Below are positions 16,397 to 24,327 of a DNA stretch of 64,000 nt, one piece after another (position 1 is the first letter of the stretch; each line of letters starts with the position of its first letter). The notes below the pieces were generated by a model. That model ran no database searches. It saw nothing but the letters and a program-made list of their open reading frames with translations, and had not been told where the DNA came from. The stretch is from Flavobacterium lotistagni. Lineage in GTDB: Bacteria > Bacteroidota > Bacteroidia > Flavobacteriales > Flavobacteriaceae. Both the position numbers and the translations under genes were made by a program. Where the stretch lies: assembly GCF_011392125.1 (NCBI RefSeq), contig NZ_JAAJBU010000004.1, positions 62,001 through 126,000 of the forward strand, given 5' to 3'.

Positions 16397-17311
16397 TTAA
16401 ACATTAATTTCTTTCACCGTATTGACGATGGTTCCAATACCTTCTACGGTAGCTTCCACGACGTCGCCGTTCCAGAGCCATTCTTGCGGGCTTCTGCCTG
16501 CGCCAACACCAGCCGGTGTTCCGGTAGCGATAATGTCACCGGGTTCAATCGTGAAAACGGTACTTAAATCTTCAATCAGTTCGTTGACGTTGAACAGCAT
16601 GTATTTGGTATTGGCGTTTTGTTTTTCCACACCGTTTACTTTAAGTGACAAATTCAAATTGTGCGGATTGGGAATTTCGTCTTTGGTCACGAGAATCGGC
16701 CCCATCGGCGCAAAAGTGTCTTGTCCTTTCGACACAATCCATTGGCCGGCACGGCGGCAATCGCGCGCAGAAATGTCGTTGATGACCGTGTAGCCAAAAA
16801 CATAATCGAGCGCATTTTCTTTTTTGACATATTTGCCCGGTTTGCCGATGACCACGGCGAGTTCAACTTCCCAATCGAGTTGTTGGGTGAGTTTTGGGTT
16901 CAAAAGGATTTCTGTATTGGTTCCAGTAACAGCTGTAGGCGGTTTGGAGAAAATGATGGGTTGTTGCGGCAGCTCTTTGGACGTGTCTAAAGTTCTAGCG
17001 CTTTCGGCTACGTGTTCGGTAAAGTTGAGTCCGATGCCGATGATGTTCTTGCGCGGTTTCGGAATCGGGGCGAGAATCGTTATTTCGTTCATAGAAAACG
17101 AGATGTCAATTAAGTCTGCTGGATCGCATTTTTGCATCAGCGAGTTGACTTCGGCTACAATGTGTTCGCCCATGTCGATAAAACCGAGTAGGGTGCTGGG
17201 CAGTTTGTATTGCATCACATCGCCGAAATTGGCCATGTCAATCACTTGGTTTTCATGTATAAATCCGAGGCGTGGTTCGGAGTTCTGGGTTTGATAGGTG
17301 AGTAATTTCAT
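16397..17311 (-). CDS. Fumarylacetoacetate-hydrolase family enzyme, probable maleylpyruvate/fumarylpyruvate hydrolase
   Basis: The 304-residue protein cleaves a C-C bond in a 2,4-dioxoacid. The FAH domain begins IIGIGLNFTEHVAES near residue 95. Metal ligands are visible in DWEVELAVVIG (two Glu) and INDISARD (Asp), and TGTPAGVGAGRSP is the conserved C-terminal loop. I chose the ATG at 17311. The frame is open to 17449, but the extra region contains a tandem repeat and is not protein-like. It is flanked by gentisate dioxygenase and maleate isomerase, with no glutathione-S-transferase-like maleylpyruvate isomerase gene. Direct hydrolysis of maleylpyruvate is therefore the likely reaction. Confidence 0.87.
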   Translation of the reverse strand: MKLLTYQTQNSEPRLGFIHENQVIDMANFGDVMQYKLPSTLLGFIDMGEHIVAEVNSLMQKCDPADLIDISFSMNEITILAPIPKPRKNIIGIGLNFTEHVAESARTLDTSKELPQQPIIFSKPPTAVTGTNTEILLNPKLTQQLDWEVELAVVIGKPGKYVKKENALDYVFGYTVINDISARDCRRAGQWIVSKGQDTFAPMGPILVTKDEIPNPHNLNLSLKVNGVEKQNANTKYMLFNVNELIEDLSTVFTIEPGDIIATGTPAGVGAGRSPQEWLWNGDVVEATVEGIGTIVNTVKEINV

Positions 17312-17319
17312 TTCTTTTT

Positions 17320-17355
17320 GAGTTGCTGAGTGCCTGAGTGCCTTAGTGCCTGAGT
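17320..17355. repeat. 8-base tandem repeat
   Basis: GAGTGCCT is repeated about 3.5 times (17328-17355), with one single-base variant unit and a degenerate fourth unit (GAGTTGCT) before it. On the minus strand it sits in the leader of the FAH-family gene, ending 9 bases before the start codon. It may be slippage-prone; the effect, if any, would be on translation of that gene. Confidence 0.7.
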
Positions 17356-17482
17356 TTTGACAGAAAGGCTGGTTATATTTAAATTTTATGATTGAAGTTC
17401 TTCTAATCTTGACTCTTGTTTCTAGTTTCCATATCTCATCGGTTTTCAATCCATTGACCAGACGCTTTATTGATTCAAGTTT

Positions 17483-17561
17483 CTAGCCCCGATTGAAACG
17501 GCATCCTTTTGCCGCTTTTTCAGCGGGAAAAGATAGAGTGTAAAGCGGGAATCAGCTTCTA
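17483..17561 (-). repeat. Intergenic structured repeat, copy 2
   Basis: This is the second copy of the element at 4240-4319. It has the same borders (CTAGCCCCGAT and AGCGGGAATCAGCTTCTA on the plus strand) and the same orientation relative to the gene it follows. The last three bases supply the TAG stop codon of the gentisate dioxygenase gene, so the element abuts or slightly invades the coding end. Its hairpin pairs CCGCT with AGCGG, a different sequence from copy 1 in the same position. Confidence 0.78.
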
Positions 17562-18668
17562 AACCAAAATCTGATAACCGTTATTTTCTTCGTAGGCTTT
17601 TTCCTGATACAAGCCCAACTTTTCAATGGTAGGCAAATCGTTGAACGAGAACAGGCAGGCATCTTCGGTATCGGATAAATTCACGTGTTCGTGCCAAGCC
17701 CAAGACGGAACGCAGAATATGTCGCGCTCTTTCCAGTCGAAGCGTTTCCCGTTAATCACCGAATAACCTTTGCCTTTCGCGCATTGGTAAACGAACGAAC
17801 CGGTGTGTTTATGAGCTTTCGTATGTTCGCCCGCGCGCAACAATTGCATCGACGCGCCCATGGTCTGCATCACGTGGCCACCAGTCAGCGGATTGGTGTA
17901 CTGCATGATGATGCCGTCGTAAGGCGAGCCTTCATTGACAATCGCAGCTTGCAATAGGGCAGGATAAACGAGTTTCCAAGAGTATTTGAACAGTGGCGAA
18001 TAAGGCTTGTCCCAAACCAAATCAGGCGAAACCAAACCGGCAGCGCTAAAAGTCATCGGCAAATGATTCACCGGAGCTATTAACGGTTGCGGTCCGTCGT
18101 AAACTGCGTAATCATTGGCTTCCAAAGCATTCACCAGTGGAATGTCTAGTCCGTCTTGCCAGATGCAGGTTTGGCCGTCGGCTTCAACACCGTGTTCGTG
18201 CCATGCGGAATTCGGCGTGATTACAAAGTCGTTGACCTCGAGCATGATTTTATTACCATCGACTACCGTGTAACCTTTAGCGCCTTCCATGATAAAGCGT
18301 AGGGCTGAGGCTTTATGACGGTGCGCTGAAGTGCTTTCCCCGGGGCGCGTCACTTGGATTCCGGTGTACAACCAACCTACAGCGGCGCTGACATCTTTGC
18401 GTTTGTCATTCACTAAATAAACCACGCGGCGGCCTGCTTGTTCTGGCGTAACGAGTTCGGACGATTTGAGCACCAACTCGCGCAGGTCTTCGTATTTCCA
18501 TAACATCGGAACAGAAGAGGAGCGAGGTTCCCAAGGTTCGATATCGTTGGCCACGGTCCAGAGCGCCCCGGCACCGAGGGCTTCGAGTTCTTTATAATAG
18601 GCTTCGAGCTCAGGTGTGTCTTGAACTCGGGCGCGGCCTATAACGTCGTCGGAATGTTTTGTTTCCAT
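17559..18668 (-). CDS. Gentisate 1,2-dioxygenase (bicupin)
   Basis: This 369-residue Fe(II) enzyme opens the ring of gentisate to give maleylpyruvate. The first cupin carries HRHKASALRFIMEG (near residue 117) and TPNSAWHEHG (near residue 157), which supply the iron-binding histidines. The second cupin has HKHTGSFVYQC and VPSWAWHEHVN (near residues 286 and 326). The length and both motif sets match gentisate dioxygenases; a salicylate 1,2-dioxygenase of the same family is the main alternative. A CoA-dependent hydroxylase and thioesterase in the cluster favour gentisate. The stop codon lies within a structured repeat. Confidence 0.92.
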   Translation of the reverse strand: METKHSDDVIGRARVQDTPELEAYYKELEALGAGALWTVANDIEPWEPRSSSVPMLWKYEDLRELVLKSSELVTPEQAGRRVVYLVNDKRKDVSAAVGWLYTGIQVTRPGESTSAHRHKASALRFIMEGAKGYTVVDGNKIMLEVNDFVITPNSAWHEHGVEADGQTCIWQDGLDIPLVNALEANDYAVYDGPQPLIAPVNHLPMTFSAAGLVSPDLVWDKPYSPLFKYSWKLVYPALLQAAIVNEGSPYDGIIMQYTNPLTGGHVMQTMGASMQLLRAGEHTKAHKHTGSFVYQCAKGKGYSVINGKRFDWKERDIFCVPSWAWHEHVNLSDTEDACLFSFNDLPTIEKLGLYQEKAYEENNGYQILV

Positions 18669-18778
18669 AGCTGGTTTGAAATGATTTTGAACACTAATTT
18701 ACTTTGTCAGTTCGGCTGAAGCCTCGGGTCACTAATTTTCACGGATTAAAAAATCTGTGATCATTTGTGAAATCTGTG

Positions 18779-19762
18779 TTATCCCTTTTTATTAAATTCT
18801 TCGTGATTGTCAATGAATGTAATCTTTCGTGTTGGAGCCGTATTGACCCGCAAGTCGAAAATATCGAAACGGTTGTAATGCCCCAGAATGTCGTGCATTT
18901 GTTTAGGTTGGATGCATTTTTCCAAATCGATTTCTGCGTAAACGATGCCTTCGTCGTCAATTAGTGGTTCGCCGATGACAGCGCCGTTCGGGCCGATGAA
19001 TCCTGAAAAAGCCGAATTTTTACGCGTTAAAAGTACGTCGGCATCGGGCACATCTGCTTTCAGGATTTCCATAATTTCTTTTGAAATGGTCGAGCAAGAA
19101 ACAATCGTAAAGAGTTTCCCTTCAAACGAATGCGCGGCTGCTCGAATTTTAATCGCCTCAGCCATGTTGTAATCTGGAGGCGCTACGGGAAGTGAAATAT
19201 AATTGGCGATGTGGATCAATTCGCCTTGCGACAACAAAGTAAAACGCGCTAAAGTATTGGTGTTTTCCCCGCAAGCCAAAGTACCAATCGGGCCGATTTC
19301 GGTTTTGTATACTTTTAATGACGAGCCGTCGCCCGAAGTCCAGGTGAGTTTTTCAGCCCAGGTTGGAACTAGTTTTCGGTGTTTCCCAATCAGGTTTCCT
19401 TGGTTGTCGATGATGAGATTGGTATTGTAGATTTCTCCGTAGCTGTCACCGCGTTCGTTGATTCCGATGACAATATGAATGTTGTGCTCTTTGGCTGCGT
19501 TACAGATTCTATCGATTTCGACACTGGGCACACTAACTGAATTTTTATAAAGCAGTTCGTACCATTTGCTGCCCTGGACCGGCGTCATGATCCAGTTCCA
19601 ATACGGATAACCCGCGATAAAAACTTCGGGAAAAGCAATGAGTTGTGCGCCGTTGCTGCTGGCTTCTTTGATAAAAGAAATGGCTTTGTCGATCGTTTTG
19701 TCTACATCGAGGAAAACTGGTGAAGTCTGTACCGTGGCGGCTTTAAATTTTGGAAACTCCAT
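18779..19762 (-). CDS. Nitrilase
   Basis: This 327-residue enzyme of the nitrilase superfamily hydrolyses a nitrile to the carboxylic acid and ammonia. The catalytic triad is visible: Glu46 in FPEVFIAGYP, Lys130 in HRKLVPT, and Cys164 in TLACGENTNTLARF. The CGENTN signature is that of true nitrilases rather than amidases. Its position between the thioesterase and gentisate dioxygenase genes suggests it supplies an acid to the pathway, for example from an aromatic nitrile. That substrate is my inference. An amidase-like activity cannot be excluded. Confidence 0.85.
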   Translation of the reverse strand: MEFPKFKAATVQTSPVFLDVDKTIDKAISFIKEASSNGAQLIAFPEVFIAGYPYWNWIMTPVQGSKWYELLYKNSVSVPSVEIDRICNAAKEHNIHIVIGINERGDSYGEIYNTNLIIDNQGNLIGKHRKLVPTWAEKLTWTSGDGSSLKVYKTEIGPIGTLACGENTNTLARFTLLSQGELIHIANYISLPVAPPDYNMAEAIKIRAAAHSFEGKLFTIVSCSTISKEIMEILKADVPDADVLLTRKNSAFSGFIGPNGAVIGEPLIDDEGIVYAEIDLEKCIQPKQMHDILGHYNRFDIFDLRVNTAPTRKITFIDNHEEFNKKG

Positions 19763-19789
19763 GGTTGTTGGCTGTTGGTTGATGGATAT

Positions 19790-20215
19790 TTATCCGATGG
19801 TAAATTTAGTGAGTTTGGCTTTCATTTCCTCGTTAAAAGGTTCGGCTTTGATATCATTTCGGTCTTTATTAAAAGCCACATTGACTAAAGTAACTTCTCC
19901 TGATAATATGGGTTTTCCAGTTTCGTCTATGAATTCGAATCCGCACAAAACAGAAGCAAACCCGATGTGGATCACCCAGAGTTTTTTCATAATCACTTGG
20001 CCCAAGCGCGCTGGGTTTTTGAATTGTACCTTCAGATCAACAGTCGGGATGCCGTTGGTTTCGTGCATTTCGTAAAACGGTCTTTCGAGTTCTTCTTCGA
20101 ACCAATCTTCGACTAAGGCATTGAGCATTTCAAGAAACCTTGGGTAAAATACAATACCAGCATAATCAACATGTGCAAAACGGATTTTTTCGGTTTTTAG
20201 GAAAATTTGGTTCAT
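19790..20215 (-). CDS. 4-hydroxybenzoyl-CoA-type hot-dog thioesterase
   Basis: The 141-residue protein has the single hot-dog fold of the 4HBT/YbgC group. The catalytic Asp is in RFAHVDYAGIVFYPRFLEML (Asp17). The family hydrolyses short or aromatic acyl-CoAs. Here the obvious substrate is gentisyl-CoA, which would release gentisate for the dioxygenase encoded two genes downstream. It is 27 bases from the nitrilase gene, consistent with cotranscription. The fold is certain; the substrate comes from context. Confidence 0.86.
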   Translation of the reverse strand: MNQIFLKTEKIRFAHVDYAGIVFYPRFLEMLNALVEDWFEEELERPFYEMHETNGIPTVDLKVQFKNPARLGQVIMKKLWVIHIGFASVLCGFEFIDETGKPILSGEVTLVNVAFNKDRNDIKAEPFNEEMKAKLTKFTIG

Positions 20216-20295
20216 ACAAAATCAGCTAATGATTTGAGGTTAAAATTTTTCAGCGGAAGCTTTCCTCCAAAAGTAATCAAAACTTTCTCATCGTT

Positions 20296-21816
20296 TTATT
20301 CTTTGATGAATTTGGTTTGGTAAGTTTCACCGCCGGTTACAACTTTAATCAAATACAAACCAGCAGCAAGGTTTTCAACTGAAACAGCATTTTCGGTTAC
20401 GGTTTGATGGACTACAGTTTTTCCATAAATATCAGTTATTGACAGGCTTTGAACTGGGTTTGGAGTTTTGAAATATAAATTGTGGGCTACTGGAATTGGG
20501 TATATTTCAAGCTTATTTTTCTCAAAGGCATTATTGCCCAGATTTTCAGCTGTAAGTTTAACAAGCCAAAAATCAAAACCGCCGGCATTGTTGGTTAAAT
20601 CGCCATCATTAGAAGTACTAGGTGAAATAGAAACAAAACCATTGTCTACAGTAGGTACAAAAGCATTAATGGATTCAGAAGCTGTACCGCCATATCTTTG
20701 CTGCCAGAGTATTTCGCCCGAATTATTGGTTTTGACGATCCAAACATCTTGCTCGCCCAAACCAGAAACTAAGTCGCCGTCTTCTGAGGCAGTTTCTCCT
20801 GCAAAAATGAAATTACCATCAACTGTTTCATGAGCAATACTCAAAGATTCGTCTAAAGAACCACCATAGATTTTTTGCCATTGTAGAATGCCATCGCCGG
20901 TTAGTTTAACCGTCCATGCATCAAAGAGTCCATGCTGGCCGGCAAAATCTCCTTCGACAGAATCTGACTGGCCTGATGCAATATAACCGCCGTCTGATGT
21001 TGTCTTAATATCGTATAAATAATCATCACCCGAACTTCCAAAAGTCTTTTCCCAAATGAGGTTTCCGTCCGGACTGAGTTTGACAATCCAGCCGTCAATA
21101 GAACCATGGTTGATCGATACATCACCATCGCTCGAATTGGTATGCCCCACGATGATCAAATTATTGTCATTGGTAGGCAAGATTTTATTGATGAATTCTA
21201 ACTGACTGCCACCCAATGTTTTTTGCCAAAGGATTTCGCCAGAAGAATTCAATTTTACAATCCAAGCATCGGCTTGCCCGTGGTTGCTATTGATTTGGCC
21301 GTCTGTAGAGCTGGTATGTCCGGAAAAAATATATCCGCCTTCACCCAACTCGATGATATGGAACGAATTTTCAATCGAACTTCCGCCATAAGTTTGAAGC
21401 CATTGCAGGTTTCCATCGGCATTGAGTTTCATAACCATAACGTCAAACAATCCGTGGTTGGTAGTAATATCACCGTCGGTAGAATCGGTATAACCTGAAA
21501 TCAGGTAACCGTTGTCGGCAGTTTGCTCTATTGAAATTCCTACGTCATAACCTGAACCTCCAAAAGTTTTCTGCCATTGAATGTTTCCGTTGGCATCGGT
21601 TTTAACTACATAGATATCAAAGCTGCCGCGATAATTTTGTCCGATGAAAAAATCGTTCGAGAAAGTACTTCCCAGTGCAATATAGCCACCGTCGTTAGTA
21701 GGTTTGATGTCATTGCCCAAATCCATGGCTGAACCGCCTAGTGATTTTTGCCATTCGATAGTTGGTGCCTGAGAATAAGAATTGATGGCCAGTAGCAATA
21801 CTAGAAGTTTTTTCAT
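20296..21816 (-). CDS. Secreted T9SS type A protein with repeated propeller-like units
   Basis: The 506-residue protein starts with a signal peptide (MKKLLVLLLAINSYSQ). It then has about eight units of roughly 52 residues with the pattern WQKxxGGS, TxDGGYIxxGxTxSxDGD, HGxxDxWxVKL. These look like blades of a beta-propeller. The last 75 residues (EIYPIPVAHNLYFKTP to FIKE) are a type A T9SS sorting domain, so the protein should be exported and anchored or released at the surface. It lies 10 bases after the aryl-CoA ligase stop, inside the catabolic operon. Its role there is unclear; it might bind a substrate at the surface. Confidence 0.85.
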   Translation of the reverse strand: MKKLLVLLLAINSYSQAPTIEWQKSLGGSAMDLGNDIKPTNDGGYIALGSTFSNDFFIGQNYRGSFDIYVVKTDANGNIQWQKTFGGSGYDVGISIEQTADNGYLISGYTDSTDGDITTNHGLFDVMVMKLNADGNLQWLQTYGGSSIENSFHIIELGEGGYIFSGHTSSTDGQINSNHGQADAWIVKLNSSGEILWQKTLGGSQLEFINKILPTNDNNLIIVGHTNSSDGDVSINHGSIDGWIVKLSPDGNLIWEKTFGSSGDDYLYDIKTTSDGGYIASGQSDSVEGDFAGQHGLFDAWTVKLTGDGILQWQKIYGGSLDESLSIAHETVDGNFIFAGETASEDGDLVSGLGEQDVWIVKTNNSGEILWQQRYGGTASESINAFVPTVDNGFVSISPSTSNDGDLTNNAGGFDFWLVKLTAENLGNNAFEKNKLEIYPIPVAHNLYFKTPNPVQSLSITDIYGKTVVHQTVTENAVSVENLAAGLYLIKVVTGGETYQTKFIKE

Positions 21817-21826
21817 TTGATTGGAT

Positions 21827-23431
21827 TTATTTCAGCTTGAATCGTTGGATTTTTCCGGTCTCAGTTTTGGGCAATGTATCTACAAAATAAATTACTCTCG
21901 GATATTTGTATGGCGCAGCTACTTCTTTGAACCACAATTTTATGGAATCGGCCAAATCATTCGATGCTTTATTTTTTTCTTTCAAAACAATGTGCGCACA
22001 AACCACCATGCCGCGCTCATTATGAGGCAAACCTACTACCGCACATTCTAAAATTTCCTCGTGTGTCAATAATACGCTTTCGACTTCAATTGCAGCAATG
22101 TTATAGCCTGAAGAAATAATCATATCATCGCCACGTGCCACAAACCAAAAATAACCTTCTTCATCTTGACGAAAAATATCACCTGTTATGTTCCAGCCAT
22201 TTTCAACGTATTCTTTTTGTTTTTCGATGCGGTTCAGGTATTTGCAGCCGGTGATGCCACGAACAGCCAAACGTCCGGCCTCATTTCTGGGCAATTCGTT
22301 TCCGTCGTTGTCAATGATTTTGGCTTGGTAGCCCGTAATGGCCACACCGGTAGCGCCGGGTTTCATGTTGTTGTCGTTGGACGAAATAAAGATATGCAGC
22401 ATTTCAGTTGCACCAATGCCGTCGATGATTTTCAGACCCGTCGCATCGTACCAATCTTGCCAAACTTTCAAAGGTAAAGTTTCTCCGGCTGAAACACATT
22501 TGCGCAAACTTGAAATATTGTATTCTTTGACTTTAGTTGTAATTACGCGCCAAGCAGTAGGTGCAGTAAAGCAAATCGTAATCTTGAACTTTTCAATGGC
22601 TTCGAGCAAAACCTCGGGTGAAGGTTTTTCAATCAGAAAGGTCGAAGCGCCAAAATACATCGGAAACAAAACCAAGCCGCCTAAGCCGAAAGTAAACCCA
22701 AGTGGCGGACTTCCGGTAAAAATATCATCGCTGCTCGGTTGTATGGAATACACAGGAAAGGCTTCACAAATGTTCAGGATATCTTTGTGGTAATGCGCCG
22801 TCATTTTGGGCAAACCGGTGGTTCCGGAGGTGAAGCCAATCAATGCCACGCTATCAGATTTCGAATGGAAATTATCGAACGATTTCGGTTTTTCGTGCAT
22901 GAGTTTTTCCAAGTCAGCACTGTTGCTTTCTGAACCATCGAAGTAACAAACCTTTTTCAGAAACGGAGATTGTACCAGTTTCATCTCTTCATCCAAAGCG
23001 AGGTCGCAAAGCGCATGGGAAATTTCGGCGCAGTCAATAAAAGTAGTCAGTTCTTTAGACCGAAGTAAAGGCATCGTAGCTACAACAATTCCACCGGCTT
23101 TGAGTACAGCATACCAGCAAGCGACCATCATTGGGTTGTTGGCAGAACGCAGTAAAACGCGATTTCCTGACTGTAAACCTAAATCGTCTACGAGCACATG
23201 GGCAATTTGATTCGCTTTTTCAAAAAGTTGGCGATAAGTCCAGTTTGTCTCGAAAGTGCGCAAACAAATAGCTTCGCCATGACCGTTTATTACATGTTCA
23301 TCGAGCAAACGCGCCACGCAATTGAGCATTTCTGACTGCTGGAACTGCGGCGAATCGTATAGATAATTGGGTTGAAACTCTGTAGGCGGTAAATAATCGT
23401 GTGCGAAATTGTCTTGATAATGTTTCATCAT
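21827..23431 (-). CDS. Aryl-CoA ligase (2-aminobenzoate/benzoate/salicylate type)
   Basis: The 534-residue AMP-forming ligase activates an aromatic acid with ATP and CoA. The P-loop-like A3 motif is LIGFTSGTTGLPKMTAHYHK. The -TxHxHxD- continuation is typical of benzoate and 2-aminobenzoate CoA ligases. Later motifs are GIGATEMLHIF (A5), TGDIFRQDEEGYFWFVAR with GDDMI (A7-A8), and PKTETGKIQRFKLK (A10 Lys). ATG codons at 23431 and 23428 both fit; they overlap the stop of the upstream hydrolase gene, indicating translational coupling. With the downstream enzymes, salicylate is the most coherent substrate, with anthranilate as the alternative. Confidence 0.86.
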   Translation of the reverse strand: MMKHYQDNFAHDYLPPTEFQPNYLYDSPQFQQSEMLNCVARLLDEHVINGHGEAICLRTFETNWTYRQLFEKANQIAHVLVDDLGLQSGNRVLLRSANNPMMVACWYAVLKAGGIVVATMPLLRSKELTTFIDCAEISHALCDLALDEEMKLVQSPFLKKVCYFDGSESNSADLEKLMHEKPKSFDNFHSKSDSVALIGFTSGTTGLPKMTAHYHKDILNICEAFPVYSIQPSSDDIFTGSPPLGFTFGLGGLVLFPMYFGASTFLIEKPSPEVLLEAIEKFKITICFTAPTAWRVITTKVKEYNISSLRKCVSAGETLPLKVWQDWYDATGLKIIDGIGATEMLHIFISSNDNNMKPGATGVAITGYQAKIIDNDGNELPRNEAGRLAVRGITGCKYLNRIEKQKEYVENGWNITGDIFRQDEEGYFWFVARGDDMIISSGYNIAAIEVESVLLTHEEILECAVVGLPHNERGMVVCAHIVLKEKNKASNDLADSIKLWFKEVAAPYKYPRVIYFVDTLPKTETGKIQRFKLK

Positions 23432-24327
23432 TAACTGTTTAAGAAACTTTCTACGTTAGCGAAATAAATCTCAGGTGCGTCCAGCCATCCGTAATGAGCG
23501 CAGTTTTTCATCAATACGAGCTTTGAATTCGGGAAAGTAGCAGCGATTTTCTCAGCGGTTTCGACGGTCAGGATATCATTTTCGCCTTGAAAAACCAAAA
23601 CGGGTTGGTGGAAATTTTTGAATTTTTTGGCGCAATCGTACTTGATTTTGAACAAATCCTGAATCACTAAAGTATTGATTTCAGCATTGAATTGCAGCAG
23701 TCGTTCGGCAATAATTGGGGCTTTGGATTTGTCGTAAACATAAGCATAGGCCAAATATTTTGCGCGGCCTTTTCGGGTTTCGAGTGAAGTATCACCATTG
23801 TTTTGCTTCTTTTCAAAATATGCCAGGCTGTCTCGTTGGGTTGGGGAAAGATGCTCAAGTTGTCTTTGACGAACGTAAGTGGTAAATTCCATATTGATGC
23901 CACCGGAATTTGAAAGAATCATTCGATCTATATACTCGGGATGTTTTGTAGCATAATAAGTAGCTAATATGCCGCCGAACGAATGCCCGAGAATGGCCCA
24001 TTTGTCTATTTTTAAATACTTGCGGAGGTTTTCCATGTCTTGAACCATCAAATCCATGGTGATATTTTTACTACTGATAGCCACTTCAGATTTGCCTGTG
24101 CCGCGTTGGTCGTAGGTAATTGTTTGGTAATTGAATTTAGCAAGTTCTTGAGCGATATAAGTAAAACCGTCGCTGTTCATGCCCGGACCGCCGTTGATAA
24201 TCAATAAAGGTTTTCCCTTGCCGAATGTGCGGTAATACAATTTAGAATTGCCGCTATCAATGATATAATCAGTCTGTGCCATGACTGATGTTGAAAGTAA
24301 AAACAATAGTAAACATCCGACTTTCAT
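23431..24327 (-). CDS. Secreted alpha/beta hydrolase (proline iminopeptidase-like)
   Basis: The 298-residue protein starts with a signal peptide (MKVGCLLLFLLSTSVMAQ), so it should act in the periplasm or beyond. The fold markers are INGGPGMNSDGF (oxyanion-hole HGGPG-like), TYDQRGTGKSE, the nucleophile elbow GHSFGG, and a C-terminal NCAHYGWLDAPE with the catalytic His. It resembles prolyl aminopeptidases and small esterases. Its gene overlaps both neighbours by one base, so it is tightly co-expressed with the CoA ligase and monooxygenase. A plausible role is release of the aromatic acid from an ester or amide before uptake. This is inference. Confidence 0.84.
   Translation of the reverse strand: MKVGCLLLFLLSTSVMAQTDYIIDSGNSKLYYRTFGKGKPLLIINGGPGMNSDGFTYIAQELAKFNYQTITYDQRGTGKSEVAISSKNITMDLMVQDMENLRKYLKIDKWAILGHSFGGILATYYATKHPEYIDRMILSNSGGINMEFTTYVRQRQLEHLSPTQRDSLAYFEKKQNNGDTSLETRKGRAKYLAYAYVYDKSKAPIIAERLLQFNAEINTLVIQDLFKIKYDCAKKFKNFHQPVLVFQGENDILTVETAEKIAATFPNSKLVLMKNCAHYGWLDAPEIYFANVESFLNS

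Noticed and set aside
17312..17449. N-terminal extension of the FAH-family hydrolase
   Set aside because: The region contains the 8-base tandem repeat, and the protein family begins at MKLLTYQ encoded from 17311.
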